7,397 bases of DNA from Halovenus sp. (GCA_003551945.1 PUNZ01000008.1:1-7397); one strand, 5' to 3'. Positions 1-5,593 are shown, counted from the stretch's first letter. Made by a program: numbers and translations. Notes: generated by a model from the sequence alone, not told the origin.

Positions 1-2
1 AA

Positions 3-722
3 ATCCGCGTCCTCCATGTCGACGACCAACTACAATATACCGAGCTCACTGAAGAACTGCTGGAGCGCGCCGACGAAAACATCTCCGTCGTGGGGGTAAC
101 CACTGTCGCTGAGGCAATAAATCGCATGTCCGAAGAGGAGTTTGATTGTGTCGTTTCCGATTACGATATGCCACAAACAAACGGCCTCGAATTTCTCGAA
201 CTCGTTCGTGAGTCACATCCACACATTCCGTTCATGCTCTTTACTGGCAAAGGAAGTGAGGAAATCGCAAGTGAAGCCATTCAGGCAGGCGTCACTGATT
301 ATATCCAGAAAAAGGGCGGAATCGACCAGTATGACCTTCTCGCAAACCGGATTCGAAACGTTGTCGAACGCTATCGGCTACAACATCAGTTCTGGGATGC
401 ACTCTCCTGGTACGAACAGCTGGTTGAACAGAACCTCACCGGGGTCTTTCTCGTTCAGGATGGCGAGTTTAGCTACGTCAACGAACGGTTTGGAACACTT
501 ACGAATTACTCCCCAGACGAACTGGTTGATGAACCCGTTGACCTGCTTTTTGATGAAGAGACCGTATCCACCCTTCAGGATATTCAGTCAGAGGGTCTTC
601 GCGAGACCCATACGTGCGAAGTCAACGTGGCTGGGGACTCGCTCAAACTGACGGTCAAACTCCGCTCACTTCACTGTGAGGGCAAACGGAGTTGCCTCGG
701 ATTCATTTCCGATATTGACTAA
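3..722 (+). CDS. Receiver-PAS signalling protein (5' end outside window)
   Basis: The frame is open from the first complete codon at base 3, and its first residues (IRVLHVDD) are the beta-1 strand and acidic pocket of a response-regulator receiver, so the true start lies a few codons upstream; the GTG at 90 would remove the acidic pair and is not the start. Counting from base 3, D7-D8 form the acidic pocket, D53 (in SDYDMP) is the phospho-acceptor, T81 and K103 are the conserved switch Thr and Lys. Residues from about 128 to the end form one PAS domain (GVFLVQDGEFSYVNERF, then NYSPDEL). The protein stops right after the PAS end (GFISDID), where haloarchaeal sensor kinases usually continue into a HisKA/HATPase module, and no kinase or DNA-binding domain follows. 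It is probably a cytoplasmic phosphorelay intermediate taking phosphate from a separate kinase. Receiver and PAS are clear; partner and output are unknown. Confidence 0.9.
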   Translation: MRVLHVDDQLQYTELTEELLERADENISVVGVTTVAEAINRMSEEEFDCVVSDYDMPQTNGLEFLELVRESHPHIPFMLFTGKGSEEIASEAIQAGVTDYIQKKGGIDQYDLLANRIRNVVERYRLQHQFWDALSWYEQLVEQNLTGVFLVQDGEFSYVNERFGTLTNYSPDELVDEPVDLLFDEETVSTLQDIQSEGLRETHTCEVNVAGDSLKLTVKLRSLHCEGKRSCLGFISDID

Positions 723-723
723 G

Positions 724-1167
724 CTAGCTCTTTGCTTGTGTCTTTACAACCGTTACCGGTCGGTCTGTCACCCGAAGCACTTGGTCGGTCACACTTCCAA
801 GCAACCGCCGAAACTCGCCTGACCGACTTTTACTTCCAAGGACAATCAAATCAACGTCAAGCTTGTCCGCAGCGGCGACAATCTCTTCCGCAGGCCTTCC
901 GTAGCGCATCACCGTTTCTACAGGGAGACCCTCGGCTTGTTGGCTCACTGCGGCGAAGGTGTCTTTCCCGTGTTCTTCGAGCGCAGCCTGTGGTCCTTCA
1001 TGTTCTTGTACGAACTCATCCCCACTGTATGCCCCGTAGACTGTTTCATCAACCACGTAAAGGACGTAGACCGTCGCTTCGACTGCGCGTGCTAAGGCAA
1101 GTGCGTGCGCTGTTGCTCGGTCAACGCCCCGTTCACCATCTGTCGGGAGCAATATCCGGCCGTACAT
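724..1167 (-). CDS. UspA-family universal stress protein
   Basis: A single-domain UspA protein of 147 residues, the normal family size. The N-terminus (MYGRILLPTDG) is the first beta strand with the conserved Asp10. The C-terminal nucleotide-binding loop, G-2x-G-9x-G(S/T) in ATP-binding members, is readable at residues 111-125 (LGSKSRSGEFRRLLGSV): G111, G124 and S125 are kept but the middle Gly is Ser114. The last strand (RPVTVV) is typical. UspA proteins are soluble dimers that bind ATP or AMP and act in stress responses, usually without a defined substrate. The gene converges on the receiver-PAS gene with one base between the stop codons. GAGGAG lies directly before the ATG but is too close for a well-spaced ribosome binding site, and I see no convincing TATA box. 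The family call is firm; the specific role is unknown. Confidence 0.93.
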   Translation of the reverse strand: MYGRILLPTDGERGVDRATAHALALARAVEATVYVLYVVDETVYGAYSGDEFVQEHEGPQAALEEHGKDTFAAVSQQAEGLPVETVMRYGRPAEEIVAAADKLDVDLIVLGSKSRSGEFRRLLGSVTDQVLRVTDRPVTVVKTQAKS

Positions 1168-1221
1168 ACTCCTCTTTACGACTGAGTATCACATCAATGA
1201 ATGGGCGCGAACGGTAGTTGG

Positions 1222-1230
1222 ACAAAAACG
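1222..1230 (-). terminator. Oligo-T stretch after the att-like copy
   Basis: On the minus strand CCG is followed by TTTTT and GTC. Short T tracts terminate many archaeal transcripts, and this one sits just behind the displaced tRNA 3' end, so it may be the original terminator of the tRNA-Ser unit. No stable hairpin precedes it. Confidence 0.35.
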
Positions 1231-1250
1231 GTGGGAAGGGGATTCGAACC
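1229..1250 (-). repeat. 22-bp copy of the tRNA-Ser 3' end (att-like)
   Basis: These 22 bases are identical to 1326-1347, the 3' end of tRNA-Ser(UGA) including the T-loop, the 3' half of the T stem, the 3' acceptor strand and the discriminator G. Identity stops at both edges. On the minus strand the copy is followed at once by TTTTT (1224-1228), as expected for a natural tRNA 3' end with its oligo-T terminator. Tyrosine-recombinase elements of archaea leave such a copy at the far end after inserting into a tRNA gene. No integrase gene is present here, so the element would be almost completely lost. Confidence 0.75.
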
Positions 1251-1325
1251 AGGCGGAGACGTCGACCGTGCGGTCGCTGCGACTCCTCGGGTTCGAATCT
1301 CTCCGGCTCTCGAATAAGAATACAG
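1251..1325. other. 75-bp insert between tRNA-Ser and its 3' copy, with T-arm-like fragment
   Basis: No gene is visible in this stretch. On the plus strand GGTTCGAATC at 1290-1299 matches the tRNA T-loop/B-box consensus and is the exact inverse of GATTCGAACC at 1241-1250 and 1338-1347. The bases around it would give only three T-stem pairs, so it is not a working tRNA; it may be the decayed end of another tRNA brought in by a mobile element. Also present are a perfect hairpin CGACCG-TG-CGGTCG at 1263-1276 and an overlapping alternative, GTCGC-T-GCGAC, at 1273-1283. Directly behind the tRNA-Ser end the minus strand is T-rich (TATTCTTATTC, about 1312-1322), which could now serve as its terminator. 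Confidence 0.45.
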
Positions 1326-1409
1326 CGGTGGGAAGGGGATTCGAACCCCTGAGTCCTCTCGGACACCTGCTCTCAAGGCAGGCGCGTTAGGCCACTTCGC
1401 TATCCCACC
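1326..1409 (-). tRNA. tRNA-Ser(UGA)
   Basis: On the minus strand an 84-nt type II tRNA folds completely: acceptor GGTGGGA with TCCCACC, D arm GCG...CGC, anticodon stem CCTGC/GCAGG around the loop CTTGAGA (anticodon TGA, decoding UCA), a long variable arm GTCC-GAGA-GGAC, T stem AGGGG/CCCCT around TTCGAAT, and discriminator G73. The long variable arm and G73 fit serine. CCA is not encoded, as is usual in haloarchaea, and there is no intron. Its last 22 bases are duplicated at 1229-1250. Confidence 0.96.
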
Positions 1410-1433
1410 TACGTTCTGCTACTTCATCAGGCC

Positions 1434-1439
1434 CCTAAG
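1434..1439 (-). promoter_or_regulatory. TATA-like box of tRNA-Ser
   Basis: CTTAGG on the minus strand lies about 27 nt before the tRNA 5' end, the usual distance from an archaeal TATA box to the transcription start. The transcript would begin within a few bases of the mature 5' end. The match to a TATA consensus is only fair. Confidence 0.35.
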
Positions 1440-1473
1440 AGTTGTCGGAATCATGCGCATCGGAGATACCTAG

Positions 1474-2202
1474 TTACTCTCGAACAAGTGAGCCAGTTTC
1501 GTCCACGCGCAGTCCCCATTCGGTGATTCGTGCGGCAGTTCTAGCCGGGACAAGCCGTTGGGCAGTCAGTCGCGCGCGAACATGTGTAACCAGCATTTTC
1601 AAGCTTTCCTCATCAACGACAGTTGGCGTCGTTGGCAGAAAGTCAACTGCATGGCCGCTGTCAACTGCGCGGTTGGCAATGGTTTCAAGCGCTGGCGTTT
1701 TGTACGCGTCTTCGAAATCGATCGTCTTGGTGAAGCCTGCAAAATACACCCCGCCGCTTGGTGTCGGTCCAAGAACCACATCACTCGAACGGAATTTCAT
1801 CATTGCCGTCCCAAGATGCTCGCGCCGGAACAGGGCTGCAGTTGGCTCGACAACGGCGACGGTCTGTTCCCCCTCCTCTTCAAGGAGATGTGTCAAGGTG
1901 TTTCCAACGCGACCCGAATAACTCTCTCCAACTTGAGGTTCATAGCGCGCAGCACCAGGCTTAGGTAATTCATCATCGAGTAGCGTTCTAAGCACTCGTT
2001 CGGGGTTTTCAACTGGCGTTTGGTCTGCAGGTCGGTAGTTTACGAGCAACTCACCTTCTCCGTGCTGGACAGTCTCACATACGTCTGCGAGTAATGCCTC
2101 GTACAACTGGACCGTGTCGGTCGCCGACAGCGGAGTCGGTGTGAGTGACGACAAGACTGCTCTTTCAACCGGGGGGTCCGCCAACACCGCAACAGTGGTC
2201 AT
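1474..2202 (-). CDS. DUF2064-like protein with degenerate GT-A fold
   Basis: A 242-residue soluble acidic protein. Residues 141-157 (DVVLGPTPSGGVYFAGF) match the most conserved segment of the DUF2064 family (DVVLGPAxDGGYYLIGL), which has a nucleotide-diphospho-sugar transferase (GT-A) fold. Residues 186-202 (VDFLPTTPTVVDEESLK) correspond to the family's C-terminal DVDTxxDL segment. The position where family members read GSDxP or GTDxP is VVEPTAAL (117-124) here, so the metal- or sugar-binding Asp seems lost, and the Asp of the GPxDGG motif is Ser149. It is therefore a divergent, perhaps non-catalytic relative; I know of no assigned function. The ATG at 2202 is preceded on the minus strand by AATATAAAA (about 2233-2241), which could act as a TATA box with a short leader. 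The gene diverges from the membrane-protein gene at 2264. Confidence 0.72.
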   Translation of the reverse strand: MTTVAVLADPPVERAVLSSLTPTPLSATDTVQLYEALLADVCETVQHGEGELLVNYRPADQTPVENPERVLRTLLDDELPKPGAARYEPQVGESYSGRVGNTLTHLLEEEGEQTVAVVEPTAALFRREHLGTAMMKFRSSDVVLGPTPSGGVYFAGFTKTIDFEDAYKTPALETIANRAVDSGHAVDFLPTTPTVVDEESLKMLVTHVRARLTAQRLVPARTAARITEWGLRVDETGSLVRE

Positions 2203-2233
2203 ACCGTAGCCTCAGTTGGGCGAACCCTTGGCA

Positions 2234-2240
2234 TTTTATA
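2234..2240 (+). promoter_or_regulatory. TATA box before the gene at 2264
   Basis: TTTTATA lies 24-30 nt before the ATG at 2264, so transcription should start at or next to the start codon (leaderless mRNA). The AT-rich core reads as a TATA element on both strands and could also serve the divergent gene starting at 2202. Confidence 0.6.
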
Positions 2241-2263
2241 TTCAAGGCACGAGAGTGGCACGT

Positions 2264-2482
2264 ATGGACTCGTGGAAACTCGGGAGCGCAGTCATTTTGG
2301 TTGCACTGGTTGGGTGGATAGCCGCATCGTTTGTCACGCTTGCAACGAACAACGACCTCTTTCTTTCCTCGGAATGGCAGGCCGCCAGTGCTGTCACACT
2401 TGGGTTTTTTGTTCTATCACTAGCTATTTATATCGCCCTTGGCAAACCCTGGACCCGCTGGAGTCGGACAGCGTACTGGTAA
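2264..2482 (+). CDS. Small two-helix membrane protein
   Basis: A 72-residue protein with two hydrophobic segments, residues about 7-28 (LGSAVILVALVGWIAASFVT) and 38-60 (ASAVTLGFFVLSLAIYIALG), joined by a short polar loop (NNDLFLSSEWQ), and ending in a basic and aromatic tail (KPWTRWSRTAYW). Both are long enough to span the membrane. The ATG at 2264 was chosen over the upstream in-frame TTG at 2216 because the TATA box at 2234-2240 fixes a start near 2264 and the extra N-terminus has no family character. I do not recognise a named family. The neighbours are an unrelated divergent gene and, 62 bp downstream with its own promoter, the YbaK-like gene, so no function follows from context. Confidence 0.75.
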   Translation: MDSWKLGSAVILVALVGWIAASFVTLATNNDLFLSSEWQAASAVTLGFFVLSLAIYIALGKPWTRWSRTAYW

Positions 2483-2501
2483 CTGGCAAGCCCCCAGACT
2501 G

Positions 2502-2511
2502 CTGCCGGCAG
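2502..2511. repeat. 10-bp perfect palindrome
   Basis: CTGCCGGCAG is a perfect palindrome between the stop of the membrane-protein gene and the TATA-like box of the YbaK-like gene. It could be a regulator site overlapping the BRE region. It is not followed by a T tract, so a terminator role is unlikely. It may also be chance. Confidence 0.25.
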
Positions 2512-2514
2512 GAG

Positions 2515-2520
2515 TATTAG
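2515..2520 (+). promoter_or_regulatory. TATA-like box before the gene at 2545
   Basis: TATTAG is 25-30 nt upstream of the ATG at 2545, pointing to a leaderless transcript and to ATG 2545 rather than GTG 2521 as the start. Confidence 0.5.
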
Positions 2521-2544
2521 GTGACTGGGTGTACAATAACGGGT

Positions 2545-3012
2545 ATGGACGAGCGAACCGCGGAGTTTCGGAGTCGCGCAGCCGATGCGTATGGGATTGA
2601 CATCGATATTCATACTTTACCGGAAGGGACACAAACAGCGGAAGATGCAGCGACGTCGGTTGGCTGTCCAGTGACGGACGTTGTTAGCTCGATTGTCTTT
2701 TCAACGGATACGCTCGTTGTTGCCGTCGTCCGGGGTGCGGACCGTGTCGATACACGAAAACTGGCGACACTTCGCGGTGTCCACGAAGCCCATATAGCTG
2801 ACTCTGACGACATCAACGAAGTTCTTGGTTGGCCCATCGGTGGAGTGCCACCGTTTTGTCACGACTCGCCTGTCCCAGTCTACGTCGATAAACAGGTGCT
2901 GGACCAGGACACTGTCTGGACTGCAGCAGGTGACCCGACTGCCGTGTTTCCGATTACTCCTGAGAATTTAGTTGAGTATGCCGATGCGACAGTTGTAGAC
3001 ATCACTGAGTAG
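2545..3012 (+). CDS. YbaK/ProX-type aminoacyl-tRNA deacylase-like protein
   Basis: A 155-residue single-domain member of the YbaK/EbsC/ProX fold. Family signs are TAEDAATSVGC at 31-41, VVSSIVF at 46-52, RVDTRKLATLRG at 67-78, the GGVPPFCH loop at 99-106 (family GGxxPFGH), and the end TVWTAAGDPTAVFPITPENLV. Characterised relatives hydrolyse mischarged aminoacyl-tRNA, for example Cys-tRNA(Pro) or Ala-tRNA(Pro), in the cytoplasm. In those relatives the position before SLVF is a Lys needed for activity; here it is Ser48, and the Gly of PFGH is Cys105. Substrate and activity are thus uncertain. ATG 2545 is preferred because of the TATA-like box. The 3' end overlaps the convergent BtuF-like gene by 11 bp. 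Confidence 0.87.
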   Translation: MDERTAEFRSRAADAYGIDIDIHTLPEGTQTAEDAATSVGCPVTDVVSSIVFSTDTLVVAVVRGADRVDTRKLATLRGVHEAHIADSDDINEVLGWPIGGVPPFCHDSPVPVYVDKQVLDQDTVWTAAGDPTAVFPITPENLVEYADATVVDITE

Positions 3013-3937
3013 GTCGCCGTGTCGTTGTGAGGGTTGACCACGATGCAACTGCATCTAGCGGTGCAGCGTTTGCGAATCTGTCCTCTCCATGGATAGTTGC
3101 GGCTAGCAGTTCGAGAGTTTCAACCAGCCGCGGTCCCGGGCGGTTGACGTAATTGTGTCCGTCCATCGCGTAAACCCTCTCTTCACTGACCGCCCGCAAT
3201 GATTCCCAGCCCGGTCGTTCCGTGAGGTCAGTGTGGTTTTCTCGGGTTTGCTCCAGCGCAAAGCCACATGGTGCTGCGATGAGTATCTCCGGGTCAGCGT
3301 CTCTGATCGCCTCCCAGTCGTGTGGAATAGACGGGTCACCAGGTGCTGCGAGGGGATAGCGCCCACCTGCCATTGTTATCAACTCCGGAATCCAGTGTCC
3401 CGCGACCATCACGGGCGAAAGCCAGTCAAGGATTGCGACGGAGGGGCCGTTTTCGGGGACTGGTGTGTTCCGTTCGACGCGTTCGATACGTGTTTCGAGC
3501 GCTGCTCTCGTTTGTTGTGCTTGTTGTTCTTTCCCAAGGTGTTCTCCGAGTTGTTCGAGATCATCAAGGACATCGGTGATTGACTGTGGGTTGCTCGCAA
3601 CGAGTTCCGCATCAATATCCTCTTCGTCGATTGCCGTTCGAACAATCGATTCATCTACCGCACAGACATCACAGATTCCCTGTGAGATAATGAGGTCTGG
3701 GTCAAGCTTACGAAGGAGTTCACGGTCAAGTTCGTAGACTCCACCTTCCGCAACCGCATCCTGTACCTGAGTATCAATTACTTCACTTGTTGCTTCAGCA
3801 TCAATTCGCGAGCTAATAACTGCTGGCTGCTGGGTTGCTTCGGGCGGGTAATCACATTCGTGGGAGACCCCAACGGGTTCTACATCAAGCGCATAGAGCA
3901 GTTCCGTTGCGGATGGTAGCAGAGAGACAACGCGCAT
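3002..3937 (-). CDS. BtuF-like substrate-binding protein, no signal peptide
   Basis: A 311-residue member of the COG0614 (BtuF/FhuD) helical-backbone periplasmic-binding-protein fold. The N-terminal lobe begins directly with MRVVSLLPSATELLYAL, followed by the family's DPDLIISQGICDVCAVDE (about 78-95). The C-terminal lobe begins around PSVAILDWLSPVMVAGHWIPELITMAGG (165-192), with HDWEAIRDADPEILIAAPCG and the closing GPRLVETLELLA. Relatives bind cobalamin or iron chelates for ABC import. There is no Sec/Tat signal and no lipobox, and no permease or ATPase is nearby, so it is probably cytoplasmic and may store, sense or hand over a corrinoid. That role is inference. ATG 3937 is the only sensible start because the first strand begins there; CTTAAG at 3961-3966 is its likely TATA box. 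Its last 11 bp overlap the YbaK-like gene. Confidence 0.88.
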   Translation of the reverse strand: MRVVSLLPSATELLYALDVEPVGVSHECDYPPEATQQPAVISSRIDAEATSEVIDTQVQDAVAEGGVYELDRELLRKLDPDLIISQGICDVCAVDESIVRTAIDEEDIDAELVASNPQSITDVLDDLEQLGEHLGKEQQAQQTRAALETRIERVERNTPVPENGPSVAILDWLSPVMVAGHWIPELITMAGGRYPLAAPGDPSIPHDWEAIRDADPEILIAAPCGFALEQTRENHTDLTERPGWESLRAVSEERVYAMDGHNYVNRPGPRLVETLELLAATIHGEDRFANAAPLDAVASWSTLTTTRRPTQ

Positions 3938-3960
3938 AGACGTGATACGGGCTGAGACGG

Positions 3961-3966
3961 CTTAAG
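3961..3966 (-). promoter_or_regulatory. TATA-like box of the BtuF-like gene
   Basis: CTTAAG lies 24-29 nt before the ATG at 3937, in the 31-bp gap behind the winged-helix gene's stop. It suggests that the gene has its own leaderless transcript besides any read-through. Confidence 0.45.
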
Positions 3967-3968
3967 CG

Positions 3969-4268
3969 CTAGAGGCGTAACCGTCGTCGAATCTTTTCGA
4001 AGAAATCGTAGTCTTCTGTTGGGTTATCCGGACCTATCACAAACTCGTTAGCGGTAATAATCGTCCGGTCGTTTTCTCGGGTCACTTCGATGAGTCCATC
4101 GCCTTTGAGTTTGGCAAGCGCCGTCTCAAGGGCATCAATATCGACCTCAACAACAGCTCGGAGGTCAAAGACGGTCATTCCGTCACCGTTGCTATCAGCG
4201 AGTGCATCAAGTACCGCTACTTCTGTCTCATCTCGGTCACGGTACTCGGGCTTCGCTCGCATCATCAT
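3969..4268 (-). CDS. DUF6432-like winged-helix protein
   Basis: A small acidic protein of 99 residues from the first of three consecutive ATGs (4268, 4265, 4262). The body reads RAKPEYRDRDETEVAVLDALADSNGDGMTVFDL, then VDIDALETALAKLKGDGLIEV and DRTIITANEFVI: two helices, a recognition-helix region and a beta wing, the pattern of a winged helix-turn-helix. It matches what I remember of the haloarchaeal DUF6432 family (MRAK-RDRDDTEVAVLDAL). A role in binding DNA is inferred from the fold only; there is no ligand domain. The TATA box at 4289-4294 would start a leaderless mRNA around 4265, and family relatives favour starting at the last Met before RAK. It shares its strand with cysK (upstream) and the BtuF-like gene (downstream), with gaps of 62 and 31 bp. 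Confidence 0.83.
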   Translation of the reverse strand: MMMRAKPEYRDRDETEVAVLDALADSNGDGMTVFDLRAVVEVDIDALETALAKLKGDGLIEVTRENDRTIITANEFVIGPDNPTEDYDFFEKIRRRLRL

Positions 4269-4288
4269 CTTCTACGCTAGCGCGACTC

Positions 4289-4294
4289 TTATAA
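4289..4294 (-). promoter_or_regulatory. TATA box of the DUF6432-like gene
   Basis: TTATAA, a strong TATA match, lies about 26 nt before the ATG cluster at 4262-4268 and inside the 62-bp gap after the cysK stop. It shows that this gene is not only transcribed from cysK. Confidence 0.55.
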
Positions 4295-4330
4295 TTTGCA
4301 GCGACCTCCACACCGGCCGACTTGTGCCGT

Positions 4331-5236
4331 TCACTCCTCAAACATCCCGGTTGTCATGTAGCGTTCACCGGAATCCCAGAATACAGTAACAACCAGTGGT
4401 TGTTCACCCGCCTCTTTGAGCGATTGTGCAACTCGCTTTGCAGCCACCAGTGAGCCTCCGGATGACTGCCCGACCAACATCCCTTCTTCATGGGCCAGTC
4501 GACGGCACTCGGCTTCTGCCGCCTCGATGCTCACTGTTTCGACGGAATTAAGCAGGGATTGGTCGAGATTCTCGCTGATAAATCCCGGCCCCATCCCCTG
4601 AAAGTCATCCGCGCCAGGCTGTTCACCCGAAAGCACCGCATTGGTGTCGGGTTCGACGGCAACAATGTCAATGTCTGGAAACTCCTCCCGCAATCGCCGA
4701 CCGATTCCACTGATGGTTCCGCCAGTGCCGACGCCTGCAACGAGTGCATCTGGCGTCCGGTCTCCGAGTTGTTCTAGTAACTCGACGGCAGTGGTTTGAT
4801 AATGTGACTCCGGGTTTGCGGGGTTATCAAACTGCCCAAGCTGTACGTAGCCGTGTTTTTCTTCGAGTTCGTCGGCTCTGTCTTTGGCTTCGCTGATTTC
4901 TCCCTCCACCAGTTCGAGTTCAGCGCCATAGGCTTTCATAATCTGTCTTCGCTCGGGTGATTTCGACGCCGGCATCACGATAACGACATCGTAACCTTTG
5001 GCTGCACCGACCATCGAGATGCCGATGCCGGTGTTTCCACTCGTTGGCTCGACGATGGTATCTCCCGGCGCAAGCTTGCCAGCTGACTCAGCAGCGACAA
5101 TCATCGCGTGTGCAGGTCTGTCCTTTGCCGACCCACCGGGATTGAAGGACTCGACTTTCGCTGCGATGGTCGTTCCCGTAGGACTATCGACTTTGACAAG
5201 CGGAGAGCCAATCGTCTCCGTAATGTCTTGTTTCAT
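4331..5236 (-). CDS. cysK: Cysteine synthase (O-acetylserine sulfhydrylase family)
   Basis: A complete 301-residue fold-type II PLP enzyme. It makes L-cysteine from an activated serine (O-acetylserine, possibly O-phosphoserine) and sulfide in the cytoplasm. Visible motifs are NPGGSAKDR with the PLP-binding Lys38, the substrate loop TSGNTG at 65-70, the phosphate-binding loop GVGTGGT at 168-174, GMGPGF in the active-site wall, SSG at 258-260, and the C-terminal DSGERYMTTGMF. Length and motif order are normal for CysK/CysM; the short C-terminus and absence of a CBS pair argue against cystathionine beta-synthase. Motifs alone do not tell the CysK from the CysM substrate preference, so the symbol stands for the family. 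ATG 5236 is supported by the TATA-like TTTAG at 5261-5265. No cysE or sulfate gene is adjacent. Confidence 0.93.
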   Translation of the reverse strand: MKQDITETIGSPLVKVDSPTGTTIAAKVESFNPGGSAKDRPAHAMIVAAESAGKLAPGDTIVEPTSGNTGIGISMVGAAKGYDVVIVMPASKSPERRQIMKAYGAELELVEGEISEAKDRADELEEKHGYVQLGQFDNPANPESHYQTTAVELLEQLGDRTPDALVAGVGTGGTISGIGRRLREEFPDIDIVAVEPDTNAVLSGEQPGADDFQGMGPGFISENLDQSLLNSVETVSIEAAEAECRRLAHEEGMLVGQSSGGSLVAAKRVAQSLKEAGEQPLVVTVFWDSGERYMTTGMFEE

Positions 5237-5260
5237 TACCTTACCCTACTCTGTGTGGGC

Positions 5261-5265
5261 CTAAA
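5261..5265 (-). promoter_or_regulatory. TATA-like box of cysK
   Basis: TTTAG on the minus strand is 25-29 nt before the ATG at 5236, fitting a leaderless transcript. Confidence 0.5.
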
Positions 5266-5278
5266 CCATTCGTGGCTC

Positions 5279-5293
5279 CGGCAGGCCGTGCCG
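5279..5293 (-). terminator. Hairpin after rnp4 (weak)
   Basis: CGGCA and TGCCG can pair around a 5-nt loop, 25 bp behind the rnp4 stop on the minus strand. No T tract follows, so it is a poor terminator; it may instead be part of the cysK upstream region or chance. Confidence 0.2.
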
Positions 5294-5317
5294 ACGGCGC
5301 TGACTCTTGGTGTGTCC

Positions 5318-5593
5318 TTATTCGTAGGGATATCGGGCGTGCTCGCCACAGTCACACGTCACGACGACGTGCCCATCCTGCAAGCGAACGCGGGCAGTTT
5401 TGCCGGGTATCAGATACAGATCACAGCGGTCGCAGGTAAACCGCACGAATTCTCGGGGGAGCGGAAGTCGATTACGTTCTGAAATCCGTCGCGCGCGCCG
5501 AACATACTGTCGTGCTCGTTCAGGATTATCAGCACGGACTGCCTCTTGAGCGAGCACAGTTAGCCGGTCGATTCGCTCACGCGCGATACTCAT
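5318..5593 (-). CDS. rnp4: RNase P protein component 4 (Rpp21/Rpr2 family)
   Basis: A 91-residue subunit of archaeal RNase P, the ribonucleoprotein that removes 5' leaders from pre-tRNA; Rnp4 works as a pair with Rnp1. The N-terminal half is two basic helices (MSIARERIDRLTVLAQEAVRA, then RARQYVRRARRISERNRLPLPREF). The C-terminal half is a zinc ribbon with C54, C57, C80 and C82 (TCDRCD...TCDCGEHARYPY). Length and pattern match the haloarchaeal family. The frame stays open upstream to 5701, but the family begins at MSIARERI, and CCTATAGG at 5618-5625 lies at TATA distance from ATG 5593, so the longer form is rejected. The gene lies downstream of tRNA-Leu on the same strand, separated by a highly structured stretch; co-transcription with the tRNA is possible but not needed. 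Confidence 0.93.
   Translation of the reverse strand: MSIARERIDRLTVLAQEAVRADNPERARQYVRRARRISERNRLPLPREFVRFTCDRCDLYLIPGKTARVRLQDGHVVVTCDCGEHARYPYE

Noticed and set aside
732..1217. Long plus-strand open frame antisense to the UspA gene
   Set aside because: It mirrors a clear UspA protein, has no recognisable domain, and its Arg/Ser/Leu-rich composition is that of a reverse-strand shadow, unlike an acidic halophilic protein.
1133..1376. Minus-strand open frames of 60-77 codons across the tRNA-Ser region
   Set aside because: They translate the tRNA, its duplicated end and the T-arm-like fragment (peptides such as IRTR and FESPS), a well-known artefact around tRNA genes.
2226..2247. CCTTG/CAAGG flanking the TATA box at 2234-2240
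   Set aside because: The arms are only 5 bp long around a 12-bp core, which is easily chance.
4416..4777. Plus-strand open frames inside cysK
   Set aside because: They are antisense to a fully conserved PLP enzyme and resemble no protein family.
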